Shown: positions 17,475-26,932, counted from the first letter of the stretch. The stretch is DNA of 64,000 bases from Chitinophaga niabensis (GCF_900129465.1 NZ_FSRA01000001.1:2110482-2174481); one strand, 5' to 3'. Numbers and translations: made by a program. The notes: generated from the letters alone by a model not told the origin.

Positions 17475-18476
17475 ATGGCCAAACCTACCAACGTTTTTGT
17501 ACGCGATTACCTTACCGATAACGGAGATATACCTAATTACGGCGGGTTGAACCTCAGTCCGGATATCATTCCCCAACTGTCTCCTGCCGATCCTTCCAAA
17601 GTACAGCAATTATATGGCCTGCCTACCTATGGCCAGGATATTGCCACACAGGAAAAGATCAATATAGAAGCAGGGCAAAGTAATTACATTTACATGCGGG
17701 CCAAAAATCCCACCAGTGCTTCCCTAACTGTTCAATTATCATTATACTGGTCTTCCGGCGGCACGTTGCAAATACCTTCCCAATGGATCAATCAGCAGAT
17801 AGGCCAAAGCCAGCAGATCACCATACCTGCTACCAGCGTGAGGGCCGCACCGGAACCTTTCATCTGGACGCCTTTGCAATTACCGGACCTTGGCCACTAC
17901 TGCCTCATTGCACAGGTTACCTGGAATGGATTCAACGGTATTACCAAATCCACTACCTTTCCCAACCTGGCGGCCTGGTGGATGTATTGCAGGAACAACA
18001 ACACCATTGCACAAAGGAATATGGAAATGGTGAATGTAAAACCCAACAACCGTGTGGAATGGAACCTGGATCTCCTCAACCCTGATCCCAATCCATTGCT
18101 GCATACCGTTATGGCAGTATGTAATGTTCCGGAGGGATCTACTGTAGCTTTGTACTGCAGCGCACCGCAATTAAATCCGCCTATCAGTACAGGGCCGGTA
18201 ACCATCCTTGGCACCGATAATAATCAGAATGTGATTGCCTCCACCATGTTCCCTGCTAATTTCCAGGGCACGCTGCAGCTCATTTTCCAGCCACCCGGTA
18301 ATGCACAACCTGGGTTGTACAGTATCGTAGCACAACAATACGCAGCCAGCAGCAGCGGCAAATATGAATTCCTGGGTTCTTACACTTTCGAGATCACCAT
18401 CAGCCTGAGTGATGATGAGCGTAAGATACGGATCGTGGAACACCAGCATCAGCTCCTGAATAAATTATTGTCCTGA
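17475..18476 (+). CDS. Beta-sandwich protein with SPDI motif (CARDB-like), unknown function
   Basis: A 333-residue protein without a signal peptide. The N-terminus carries VFVRDYLTDNGDIPNYGG and LSPDIIPQLSP, a motif seen at the start of CARDB-like adhesion or binding domains (RD...D.G..P.......SPDI). Two beta-sandwich domains follow: about 60-160 (IYMRAKNPTSASLTVQLSLYW ... LGHYCLIAQV) and about 175-310 (WNLDLLNPDP ... YEFLGSYTFEI). The C-terminal 25 residues form a charged helix. No catalytic motif is visible. Its TGA overlaps the ATG of the next gene (TGATG), showing translational coupling, and paralogous DUF4430-like genes flank it on both sides. A structural or binding role beside the RHS protein is plausible but unproven. 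Confidence 0.6.
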   Translation: MAKPTNVFVRDYLTDNGDIPNYGGLNLSPDIIPQLSPADPSKVQQLYGLPTYGQDIATQEKINIEAGQSNYIYMRAKNPTSASLTVQLSLYWSSGGTLQIPSQWINQQIGQSQQITIPATSVRAAPEPFIWTPLQLPDLGHYCLIAQVTWNGFNGITKSTTFPNLAAWWMYCRNNNTIAQRNMEMVNVKPNNRVEWNLDLLNPDPNPLLHTVMAVCNVPEGSTVALYCSAPQLNPPISTGPVTILGTDNNQNVIASTMFPANFQGTLQLIFQPPGNAQPGLYSIVAQQYAASSSGKYEFLGSYTFEITISLSDDERKIRIVEHQHQLLNKLLS

Positions 18477-18853
18477 TGGCAAACACAATAAGCCTGGCCG
18501 TACAGGGAGGGGCCACTATCAATAATATTCCCTGGACAAGCGGCATGAATGTACAGCAGGCAATGGAAGCTGCTTACAATACTTTTGTGAACCCGCCCAT
18601 GCTGCCCAGGCTTTCTTACTGGGTGGAATACTTCGGCGCTTCGCTGGGATACTTTGTAAGCATGATGGACGGCACTACCCGGATGGGCAACAAATACTGG
18701 ATGCTGTATGTGAACAATGTGCTGGCAACCGGGGGAATAGATGCCACCATCTTAAATGACGGAGATGCCGTATCTTTTAAATACCAGGCATATTCCCCGG
18801 AGTTACATGGGCATACCCTGATGGCACAGGTACATGCGCTGAAAACGAAATAA
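18476..18853 (+). CDS. Small DUF4430-like beta-grasp protein, copy B
   Basis: A 125-residue paralog of the 17039 gene: NIPWTSGMNVQQAMEAAYNT, VEYFGASLGYFVSMMDGT, YWMLYVNNV and LNDGDAVSFKY line up block for block with copy A. No signal peptide is present, and the tail (LHGHTLMAQVHALK) is helical as in copy A (FYHTFLQAEKALL). The start ATG overlaps the stop of the preceding gene. It ends the RHS-linked cassette; the ABC transporter gene follows after 41 bases. Function is unknown. Confidence 0.7.
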   Translation: MANTISLAVQGGATINNIPWTSGMNVQQAMEAAYNTFVNPPMLPRLSYWVEYFGASLGYFVSMMDGTTRMGNKYWMLYVNNVLATGGIDATILNDGDAVSFKYQAYSPELHGHTLMAQVHALKTK

Positions 18854-18894
18854 ACCCCGGGAACAGGCTGCCCCCTTTTTTGTTATATTGAGGT

Positions 18895-20643
18895 ATGCAG
18901 ATCCTCTGGAAATACTTCTCGCAACAGAAATGGTGGGTGGCCCTAGCCCTCCTGCTGGCAGCCATTGCACAATTGCTCAGCCTCATAGATCCCATCATCT
19001 TTGGGAAGATCATAGACAATTACGCCAGCAATCCGGATAACCTTCCGCAAAAGGAAATGATAGACGGTGTGTTGTACCTGCTGGCTATAGCCATAGGCGT
19101 TGCAGTAGCCGCCATCCTCACCAAAGCCCTGCAGGAATATTTCACCCGCCTGGCTGTACAGCGTTTTGGCATGCAGATCTTTAACGACGGGCTGAAGCAA
19201 ACCCTCCGGCTTTCATTCCAGGAATTTGAAGAACAACGTAGCGGGGAAACATTGTCCGTACTGCAAAAGGTAAAAACAGATACAGAGAAGTTCGTCAACT
19301 CCTTCATCAATATCCTCTTCTCATCCATAGTAGGCATGGGTTTCCTGATCTGGTATTCCATCACCAAGAACTGGTTGCTGGTACCGGTATTTGTTGTTGG
19401 CATTGCTGTATTGGGTTCCTTAACCGGGCTGTTAAGCAAAAAGATCAAAACAGTACAGCGCTCCATCAATAAAGAAACCAACGAAATGTCCGGCGTGATC
19501 ACAGAATCACTAAGGAATATAGAGCTGGTAAAAAGCCTGGGCCTCACCTTTCCTGAGGTGCGCAGGCTGAAGGTGCAGACACAGAAGATCTATGACCTGG
19601 AAATGATGAAAACAAAACGGGTGCGCACGCTCTCTTTCCTCCAGGGCATTACACTCAACCTGCTGAAGCAATCCATCTTATTCATCCTGCTCTGGCTCAT
19701 TTTTCGCCATATACTCAGTACCGGGGAACTGATCAGCATGCAGTTCATTTCCACTGCTATCTTCGGGCCCTTGCAGGACCTTGGGAATATCATCCTCAAT
19801 TACAGGGAGGTAGAGGCTTCCATCAATAACTTCGATCAGCTGATGCACCGGCCTGTGGAACGTAGACCAGATGCCCCTGTAGAAATAGGCCCCTTGCAAA
19901 GCATCCGTTTTGATAAAGTAGTGTTCAAACATAAAACAGCCAAAACAAATGCTATAGACGAAGTATCCTTTGATCTCCGGCTCGGGGAAACCATTGCTTT
20001 CGTGGGGCCCTCCGGTTCAGGGAAATCCACGCTTGTTAAATTACTGGTAGGGCTTTACCGACCTGTAGGCGGAGAGATCCTGTTCAACGGGATCCCCTCT
20101 TCAGAAATACGCTACAATGTACTGCGCAGGCAGATCGGCTTTGTTACGCAGGATACCCAGCTCTTTGCCGGTACCATCAAAGAGAACCTGTTGTTTGTAA
20201 AATCAGATGCCACAGATGAGGAAATAACCGATGCACTTAATAAAGCAGCCTGCACCGCTTTATTAACCCGTTCTGAAAAGGGCATCAACACCATGTTAGG
20301 AGAAAGCGGCATGAAATTATCCGGTGGTGAAAAACAACGGATCTCCATAGCGCGTGCCTTGTTACGGAACCCAAGGCTGCTCATCTTTGATGAAGCCACT
20401 TCCGCATTGGATTCTTTAACAGAAGAAGATATCACCAATACCATACGGGATGTTTCCCTGCGGAAAGAACAGATCACCATCCTGATAGCCCACCGCCTGT
20501 CTACCATCATGCACGCAGATGTGATCTATGTACTGGAGAAAGGGAAAGTTTCAGAGACCGGATCTCATGATGAACTGTTACAGCAGAAAGGGCTATACTA
20601 CGCCATGTGGCGGCAGCAGGTGGGTGAAAAGAGAAGCACCTGA
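18895..20643 (+). CDS. ABC exporter, fused permease and ATPase (MsbA/MDR-like)
   Basis: A 582-residue half-transporter: six membrane helices in residues 1-315, then an ATP-binding domain with Walker A GPSGSGKSTLV (about 372-382), Q-loop in GFVTQDTQLF, signature LSGGEKQRISIARALL, Walker B LLIFDEATSALD and switch His in IAHRLSTI. All catalytic residues are present. It should act as a homodimer exporting lipids, drugs or peptides. It starts 41 bases after the RHS cassette, and only a weak GGG/CCC hairpin with a T-run lies between, so cotranscription is possible. It runs tail to tail with the LacI-type gene (2 bases apart). Confidence 0.92.
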   Translation: MQILWKYFSQQKWWVALALLLAAIAQLLSLIDPIIFGKIIDNYASNPDNLPQKEMIDGVLYLLAIAIGVAVAAILTKALQEYFTRLAVQRFGMQIFNDGLKQTLRLSFQEFEEQRSGETLSVLQKVKTDTEKFVNSFINILFSSIVGMGFLIWYSITKNWLLVPVFVVGIAVLGSLTGLLSKKIKTVQRSINKETNEMSGVITESLRNIELVKSLGLTFPEVRRLKVQTQKIYDLEMMKTKRVRTLSFLQGITLNLLKQSILFILLWLIFRHILSTGELISMQFISTAIFGPLQDLGNIILNYREVEASINNFDQLMHRPVERRPDAPVEIGPLQSIRFDKVVFKHKTAKTNAIDEVSFDLRLGETIAFVGPSGSGKSTLVKLLVGLYRPVGGEILFNGIPSSEIRYNVLRRQIGFVTQDTQLFAGTIKENLLFVKSDATDEEITDALNKAACTALLTRSEKGINTMLGESGMKLSGGEKQRISIARALLRNPRLLIFDEATSALDSLTEEDITNTIRDVSLRKEQITILIAHRLSTIMHADVIYVLEKGKVSETGSHDELLQQKGLYYAMWRQQVGEKRST

Positions 20644-20645
20644 TC

Positions 20646-21653
20646 TTAAATGGAGGTCGATTTTCTTTTCATCAGCAATGATTTTAAAATAACATGTTTA
20701 TCTTTTGAAGCAGACTTGCTTTTTTTATTGATGATGTTCAATAATTCTTTTGCGGCGGCCTCCCCCATATCAAAGGCAGGCTGTGTGATGGTTGTTAAAG
20801 AGGGATTCAGGAGAGAAGCCGTCTGCAGGTTAGAGAAGCTGATGATCTTTATATCACGCGGGATCCGCAGGTTGATCTTCTCGCAGACCCTGTAACAGAT
20901 AACCGCCAGTTTTTCCACAGAAGCAAAGATCCCGTCAGGTCTTTCCTCTACCAGCATCTTCTCGATGGTCTCAAAGGTTTCCTCATTTTCATTACTGCAT
21001 TCAACGATCAGCGGGTGCTGCTGGGTAGAACCCTGCAACGCATCCAGGTAACCATTCATCCGGATCTTTCCGATGGAAATATTCTTATGCACCTGCAGGT
21101 AAGCAATCTTTTTACAGCCTGCGTCTATCAGGTGGCGGGTAGCAGTTACAGCACTTTCATAATTATCCGAAGTAACTTTAACACTGTCCAGGTTATCACT
21201 CACCCGGTCAAAAAGCACCAGCGGGATGCCATTTTTGGTAAGTTCCAGTAAATGGCTATTGTCGTTGTTTTCCCGGGACATGGATAATAATACCCCGTCC
21301 ACTCTCCCATTCGCCAGTGTATTGATAAAGGATACTTCCAGTTCATAATCACCGTGCGTGAAATAAAAGAGTAAGTAATAACCCTGTTCCTGGGTTACTT
21401 TTTCTATACCGCCAATTACAAGAGAAAAAAAATCATTCACCATTTCAGGAATAACCACAGCAATAGTCTTTGTTTTTTGCCCCCTCAGGCCACTCGCATT
21501 GGGATTAGGTTGGTAATTTAATTGTTTCGCTAAGGCAAATACCTTCTTTTTAGTGTCGGCGCTAATTTCATAACTGTCCCTCAATGCACGTGATACTGTA
21601 GAAATGGATAAGTTTAACTCCTTGGCCAGTTGTTTGATATTAACTTTACTCAT
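20646..21653 (-). CDS. LacI family transcriptional regulator
   Basis: A 335-residue regulator: N-terminal LacI helix-turn-helix (VNIKQLAKELNLSISTVSRAL, residues 4-24) with the hinge (NYQPNPNASGLRGQKTKTIAVV), then a periplasmic-binding-protein-like sugar-sensing domain (about 60-330; ADGIFAS-type region PDGIFASVEKLAV). It is divergent from the first SusC gene, and a perfect 16-bp palindrome lies just upstream of its own start. It should repress itself and probably the neighbouring glycan locus, released by a sugar effector. The effector is unknown. Confidence 0.92.
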   Translation of the reverse strand: MSKVNIKQLAKELNLSISTVSRALRDSYEISADTKKKVFALAKQLNYQPNPNASGLRGQKTKTIAVVIPEMVNDFFSLVIGGIEKVTQEQGYYLLFYFTHGDYELEVSFINTLANGRVDGVLLSMSRENNDNSHLLELTKNGIPLVLFDRVSDNLDSVKVTSDNYESAVTATRHLIDAGCKKIAYLQVHKNISIGKIRMNGYLDALQGSTQQHPLIVECSNENEETFETIEKMLVEERPDGIFASVEKLAVICYRVCEKINLRIPRDIKIISFSNLQTASLLNPSLTTITQPAFDMGEAAAKELLNIINKKSKSASKDKHVILKSLLMKRKSTSI

Positions 21654-21684
21654 GATTTGAATCCACCTATTAATATAAAACTAT

Positions 21685-21703
21685 TAGTTGGAACTACCAA
21701 TTA
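21685..21703. promoter_or_regulatory. Second inverted repeat in the lacI leader
   Basis: TAGTTGG-N5-CCAATTA, a 7-bp inverted repeat with one mismatch, between the operator and the regulator start. It may be a second binding site or an RNA structure. Confidence 0.3.
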
Positions 21704-21718
21704 CGATGCCCCCTTTTC

Positions 21719-21734
21719 ACGGAAACGTTTCCGT
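21719..21734. promoter_or_regulatory. LacI-family operator (perfect 16-bp palindrome)
   Basis: ACGGAAACGTTTCCGT is a perfect palindrome with a central CG, the classic symmetry of LacI/GalR/CcpA-type operators (core GAAACGTTTC). It lies 66 bases upstream of the LacI-type start and 287 bases upstream of the first SusC start. A -7 element for the regulator (21746-21753) lies just upstream of it, so bound repressor would cover the transcript start. Confidence 0.75.
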
Positions 21735-21745
21735 AAATAAATCCG

Positions 21746-21753
21746 CAAATTTA
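21746..21753 (-). promoter_or_regulatory. -7 promoter element of the LacI-type gene (TAAATTTG)
   Basis: A perfect TAnnTTTG match on the minus strand. The expected transcript start is near 21740, next to the operator palindrome. No clear -33 TTTG is seen at 19-21 bases. The remaining 21754-22020 gap toward SusC shows no obvious promoter match or RNA gene. Confidence 0.45.
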
Positions 21754-22020
21754 CAAAAAGCCTGATTCTTTTTTATAACATTACACCTGCGCGTCAATGT
21801 TGTCCACGTTACAAGCAAACCAAAACTATAAGAACAAATGCCTGCATTAAGCTGACCATACCTGTTTAACATACAGTAAAATCGCATACCCACTGTCCTT
21901 TTCCGGCCGGGGAGGATAGTTATTCATGGGTTCTAATCAATACGAGCTATGTGTATGCTGCACAGAGATGGAACTTCCTGTGCCTGCTCATTCCAGATTT
22001 TTAACAAGAATTATTACGTT

Positions 22021-25000
22021 ATGGAAAATTTAAGAAAGCGGAAAAGAGCCTTCTCCAGCCTGCGGCGCCTCTTTGGGGTTATTTTCTGCCTCCTCTACCT
22101 CCCCGTTCTGGGCGCCACGGGAAACAATTATGAGACCATCACCATTACCGGAACTGTTACTTCATCTGATGGCAATGCCCTTCCCGGCGTGGTCGTGCAG
22201 CTGAAAGGAAGCGGTACCAATGCCATTACCGGCAAGGATGGTCATTTCTCCATTAAGGCCGATAAAGATGCTGTACTCGTCTTTACTCATCCTGAATATG
22301 CCAGGCGGGAAGAATCGCTCACAGGCCGCACTAAATTATCCGTGGTGTTGAACAGCGGCACGGGCAATAACAAAGACAGTGTTTATATCAACACGCTCTA
22401 CAATAACCGCCAGCTGAAGCACAACGTAACAGGTGCCTATTCACAGATCTATGGGCAACCTATAGAAAACAACCCGGTGATCAATAACGACAACAGGATG
22501 CAAGGCCTGCTTCCGGGCCTTTTTGTGATGCAGAACAATGGGGAGCCCGGGGATGAAGGCGCCTCCCAGCTGGTTCGTGGTAAACGTACCTTCAGGAGTA
22601 ATTCCCCGATTGTACTGGTGGATGGATATGAAAGGAGCATGGACTTCCTGGATCCCAATGAAATAGCCACCATCACTGTTTTAAAAGATGCGGCGGCTAC
22701 TGCACAGTATGGATTACGTGGCGGCAATGGCATTATACTCGTTACTACTAAACGCGGGGAGGAAGGCAAGATCAAAGTGTCCCTCAACGCCCGGGCCGGT
22801 ATCAAAGCCCCTACCACAGAACCAAAATTCCTCAACTCCTTCCAGTATGCTACGCTTTATAATGAAGCGCTGACCAACGACGGAGCTGCCCCAAAATATA
22901 ACGCGGCAGACCTTGCCAAATATGAGAAAGCTTCCCAGGGGATCTATGAAAATGAGATGGACCGCTATCTCTATCCTAATATCAACTGGTATGATCAATA
23001 CATGAATCCAACCACTGTACAGCAACGCTACAGTTTAAATATACAAGGCGGTTCCAGGGTGGCGAAATACTTTATCTCTGCCGGGTATACGGATAACTCC
23101 GGTTCCTATAAAGTGGATAAGAACGCCAACACTTACAACACCAATGCGGATTTCAACATGATCACGCTGCGCTCCAATGTGGATATTACCGTAAACAAAC
23201 GGTTCACGCTCACATTAGATATTGCCGGAAGACAGGAACAACGTACCTATCCCGGCTCAAGAACAGATGCAGCACTGCGTGTATTCCGCGCCTTATACAA
23301 AACACCACCCAACGCTTTCCCCGTATTTACACCCGGCGGCCAGTTGGGAGGTACCAAAGACTTTAAAGACAATCCATACGGCTTGCTGAATAAACAGGGT
23401 TATTCCCTTTATTATGTGCGCAGCATGTTTGCCACCTTAAGAGCAAAACATGATCTCGATTTTATCACACCCGGCCTTTCCCTGAGAGCCAATGTGGCGT
23501 TCGACAGCTGGTACGATCAGAACACCAACCGCAGCAAAAGCTTCAAAGTATACGATCTGCGCCAGCCTAACGGCACAGTGGAATACCTGCCCAATGGCAA
23601 TATCAAGTATGTTGAAACCGGTTCTGATACACAAATGTCATCCGGCGTAGAATACCCTACCACACAGCGCGTCTTTAATACAGATGCCTCGCTGAACTAC
23701 GACAGGGAATTCGGACGTCATGCCATTTCTGCTTATGTAGCCATGGCGCAGCGGATCTTGTCGGATGAAAACGATGGGAACGTTCCCAGGGCATATCTTG
23801 GTGCAAACGGAAAAGTATCCTATAGTTATAATAAACGTTACCTGGCGGAATTCAATTTCGGTTACCAGGGTTCAGAGCAGTTACTGGCTTCCAATAAATT
23901 CGGGTTCTTCCCCGCTGCTTCATTGGGCTGGGTATTGTCCGAAGAAAATTTCCTGAAGGATAACAAGTGGGTGAATTTCCTGAAGCTCAGGGGATCCTAC
24001 GGTATTACCGGTAATGACGACCTGGGCGGATATTTCCTCTGGTATCAGAAATATGCATCTTCCGGTGGTGTGAACTTTGGTTATACTTCCATCTCCTATC
24101 CGGGTTGGAATGAAAACGCATTTGCGCTGAATAATGTTACCTGGGAAAAAGTAAAGAAAACAAACATAGGAATAGACGCGGTGCTGGTAAAGAATAAAGT
24201 GAACCTTTCCTTCGATTATTTCCATGAGCGTAACCAGGATATCATGATCCAGCCTGCGCTGCCAAATATCATGGGTATCCGCTTCCCTGACTTCCCTATC
24301 GGTATCATTGAGAATAAAGGTTTTGAAGCTTCCCTGGGGTATACAGACAGGATAGGTGACCTGGAATTCTCCATCAATGGTATGCTCTCCAAAGCAAATA
24401 ATAAAGTAATAGACAGAGGAGAAGAAAAACAACGTTTTGCTTACCAGGCCCGTACCGGCCGGCCACTGGATGCCATCTTCGGACTACAGGCATTAGGCCT
24501 GTTCCGCGATCAGGCAGAGATCAATGCAAGCCCTACACAAACTTTCGGCGTTGTAAAACCGGGAGATATAAAATATAAAGACCAGAATGGCGATAACCAG
24601 ATAGATGCTTACGATGAAGTATACCTTGGCCAGGGCAATATGCCAGATCTCCAATATGGCGCAGGCCTGGGATTAAAATACAAGGGTTTTGACATGAATG
24701 TGCTGTTCACAGGGCAACAAGGCACACAGCAAAACATGACAGGGGAAGCCATCTGGGAATTCCATGATAATGGCACCGTACGGGAGCATCACCTGGGAAG
24801 ATACAATCCCGGAGACGCTGCCAGCTGGGAAAATGCCACCTATCCACGTTTATCGCTTTCCAATAAAGCCAATAACCAGCGTACCTCCACTTACTGGTTA
24901 ACCAATGGGGCAATGGTAAGGCTGAAATCTATGGAACTGGGTTATACCCTGCCAGCAGGCCTCACCTCCAGGATAAAGATCGAAAAGATCCGCTTCTATG

Positions 25001-25125
25001 TGAACGGTTATAACCTGCTCACCTGGCAATCTACTGATCTGATGGATACAGAAGCGCGTTCAAGCCATTATGTGGTGTACCCGATCCAGCGCATTATCAA
25101 TGGCGGCTTAAACGTAACATTCTAA
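22021..25125 (+). CDS. SusC/RagA-family TonB-linked outer membrane receptor (first pair)
   Basis: A 1034-residue outer-membrane channel for glycan import. The start was set at ATG 22021 (MENLRKRKRAFSS), which gives a proper signal peptide; the upstream in-frame codon at 21949 adds an unlikely Cys-rich leader. Signal peptide about 1-38; carboxypeptidase-regulatory-like domain about 40-115 (ITGTVTSSDGNALPGVVV); plug domain about 125-260 (PIVLVDGYERSMDFLDPNEI, ITVLKDAAATAQYGLRGGNG); beta-barrel to the C-terminal Phe (GGLNVTF). The usual EAVVVGYGTQ-type TonB box is replaced by a divergent stretch (YINTLYNNRQLKHNVTG). It forms a pair with the SusD 10 bases downstream. Confidence 0.93.
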   Translation: MENLRKRKRAFSSLRRLFGVIFCLLYLPVLGATGNNYETITITGTVTSSDGNALPGVVVQLKGSGTNAITGKDGHFSIKADKDAVLVFTHPEYARREESLTGRTKLSVVLNSGTGNNKDSVYINTLYNNRQLKHNVTGAYSQIYGQPIENNPVINNDNRMQGLLPGLFVMQNNGEPGDEGASQLVRGKRTFRSNSPIVLVDGYERSMDFLDPNEIATITVLKDAAATAQYGLRGGNGIILVTTKRGEEGKIKVSLNARAGIKAPTTEPKFLNSFQYATLYNEALTNDGAAPKYNAADLAKYEKASQGIYENEMDRYLYPNINWYDQYMNPTTVQQRYSLNIQGGSRVAKYFISAGYTDNSGSYKVDKNANTYNTNADFNMITLRSNVDITVNKRFTLTLDIAGRQEQRTYPGSRTDAALRVFRALYKTPPNAFPVFTPGGQLGGTKDFKDNPYGLLNKQGYSLYYVRSMFATLRAKHDLDFITPGLSLRANVAFDSWYDQNTNRSKSFKVYDLRQPNGTVEYLPNGNIKYVETGSDTQMSSGVEYPTTQRVFNTDASLNYDREFGRHAISAYVAMAQRILSDENDGNVPRAYLGANGKVSYSYNKRYLAEFNFGYQGSEQLLASNKFGFFPAASLGWVLSEENFLKDNKWVNFLKLRGSYGITGNDDLGGYFLWYQKYASSGGVNFGYTSISYPGWNENAFALNNVTWEKVKKTNIGIDAVLVKNKVNLSFDYFHERNQDIMIQPALPNIMGIRFPDFPIGIIENKGFEASLGYTDRIGDLEFSINGMLSKANNKVIDRGEEKQRFAYQARTGRPLDAIFGLQALGLFRDQAEINASPTQTFGVVKPGDIKYKDQNGDNQIDAYDEVYLGQGNMPDLQYGAGLGLKYKGFDMNVLFTGQQGTQQNMTGEAIWEFHDNGTVREHHLGRYNPGDAASWENATYPRLSLSNKANNQRTSTYWLTNGAMVRLKSMELGYTLPAGLTSRIKIEKIRFYVNGYNLLTWQSTDLMDTEARSSHYVVYPIQRIINGGLNVTF

Positions 25126-25135
25126 ACTTATTATC

Positions 25136-26932
25136 ATGAAGAAGTCTACTTTAATATTCACGATAGCTGCGATGTCAGCAGGGGCGATATTCAGTTGCAA
25201 ACGCCCTTTGTATGTAGTGCCGGTGGAATTTAAATCGGCGGAAGATATCTTCTCCGATTCTGCACGCGCCGAGTACTTTATAAACAATGCCTATACAGAT
25301 ATGCCGGCAGAAGTATCCAACAGCTACAACTGGCTGGATGGTAACGCCATGCTGGCATCTGCTTCAGATGAAGCCATGCATATCTCTACCAATAAAACCA
25401 CACCCTCTGCCGCACAACGCATGAGTGCCGGTAACTGGAACCCTTCCAATATGCGGTATTACCGTGCAAGTGATGGAGCCGGAGAAATAGGCTCCTGGCT
25501 GAAATGGGGTGGCTATCATGGCAACCGGAAAGCCAATACTGTTTTAAAGAATGTACACCTGCTTCCTACCACTACAAGTCAGCGGTTCAGGAACAGGATC
25601 AAAGGAGAAGCCCTTGTTATCCGGGCATTACATCATTGGTTCATGTTCCAGAAATGGGGTGGTATCCCAATTGTAGACAAATCCTTTGAAGCATCTGATG
25701 ATGTGCTCGTACCAAGGAGTTCCGTAAAGTCTGTGATCGACTTCATCGTCAATTCCTGCGATGAAGCTATTGCCCTCCTTCCCAATGATCCATATACAGA
25801 ACCCAGTGAAGTAGGCCGTATAGACCGCGGCACCTGTATGGCGCTGAAAGCAAAAGCATTACTGTATGCTGCCAGCCCATTGTATAACCGTGCGGGTAAC
25901 GACAGCCTCACTTCTTATGGAAATGTAGATATCACCCGCTGGGAACTTGCCGCTAAAGCAGCACAGGATGCAGTTGACCTCAACTGGTACCAGCTGTACA
26001 AACCTACTGCCAATGGCCAGCAGAACTATGCAACATTATTCACTGCATGGGGAGCAGGTACCGGTAACAGGGAGCTTATCTTTGCCCGTTTAAGAACACC
26101 GAACAGGGATACAGAAAACGACAACTTCCCCGCCGGGTTCACCAATGCAAAAGGTGGCACCTGTCCATCGCAGGACCTGGTGGATGCCTATGAAATGGAT
26201 AACGGCACCATTTTCAGCTGGGCCAATACCACACAGGCAAAAGACCCATACCTGAAAAGAGACCCGCGTTTCTATGCCAGCATTATCTACAACGGCGCCA
26301 AGTATGCCAAGTTTGCCAACAAAACCAATTATACCTTCTCAACTTATGATGGTGGCGAAAATGCAACAGGGCTGGCAAAAAGTGAAACCTCTTATTACCT
26401 GAATAAATTCATGGACTATGCCAACGTAAATCCCGCAGGTGCTACAGGTTCTGCTTATCATAACTGGATGTATTTCCGTTATGCGGAAGTATTGCTGAAC
26501 CTTGCCGAAGCAGGTAATGAAGCGGGCGGGCCAGGTTACTCCGCACCCGGAGCAACCAACCCCATGACTCCCGTAGCTGCATTAGACCTTATAAGAGCGC
26601 GTGCAGGTATGCCCACAGTACAAACTTCTTTTGCTAACAGGGGCCTGCCTTTAAACAAGGAAAACCTGCGCGAATTTATCCGTAATGAAAGACGAATAGA
26701 ACTGGCCTTTGAAGATCACCGGTATTATGATGTACGCAGATGGATGATCATCGAGCAATTACCCAAATTCATCAAAGGCTGCCAGATCATCAGGGCTGCT
26801 AATGGTACCCTCACTTACAAGCCGGATGTAGTAGTGGAAAACAAAGTGTTTGAAACCAAACATTACTTCTTCCCTATCCCGCAAACAGAAGTGAACCGGA
26901 ACCCTAACATGAAACAAAATCCGGGCTGGTAA
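25136..26932 (+). CDS. SusD/RagB-family glycan-binding lipoprotein (first pair)
   Basis: A 598-residue outer-membrane lipoprotein: lipobox IFSC near residue 21, SusD N-terminal domain with RADGEIGSWLKW-type region and RALHHWFMFQKWGGIPI (TPR-like helices), and the C-terminal SusD signature NERRIELAFEDHRYYDVRRW followed by LFPIPQTEVNRNP-type end (YFFPIPQTEVNRNP). It caps the SusC barrel and binds the glycan at the surface. It ends 32 bases before the second SusC. Confidence 0.93.
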   Translation: MKKSTLIFTIAAMSAGAIFSCKRPLYVVPVEFKSAEDIFSDSARAEYFINNAYTDMPAEVSNSYNWLDGNAMLASASDEAMHISTNKTTPSAAQRMSAGNWNPSNMRYYRASDGAGEIGSWLKWGGYHGNRKANTVLKNVHLLPTTTSQRFRNRIKGEALVIRALHHWFMFQKWGGIPIVDKSFEASDDVLVPRSSVKSVIDFIVNSCDEAIALLPNDPYTEPSEVGRIDRGTCMALKAKALLYAASPLYNRAGNDSLTSYGNVDITRWELAAKAAQDAVDLNWYQLYKPTANGQQNYATLFTAWGAGTGNRELIFARLRTPNRDTENDNFPAGFTNAKGGTCPSQDLVDAYEMDNGTIFSWANTTQAKDPYLKRDPRFYASIIYNGAKYAKFANKTNYTFSTYDGGENATGLAKSETSYYLNKFMDYANVNPAGATGSAYHNWMYFRYAEVLLNLAEAGNEAGGPGYSAPGATNPMTPVAALDLIRARAGMPTVQTSFANRGLPLNKENLREFIRNERRIELAFEDHRYYDVRRWMIIEQLPKFIKGCQIIRAANGTLTYKPDVVVENKVFETKHYFFPIPQTEVNRNPNMKQNPGW

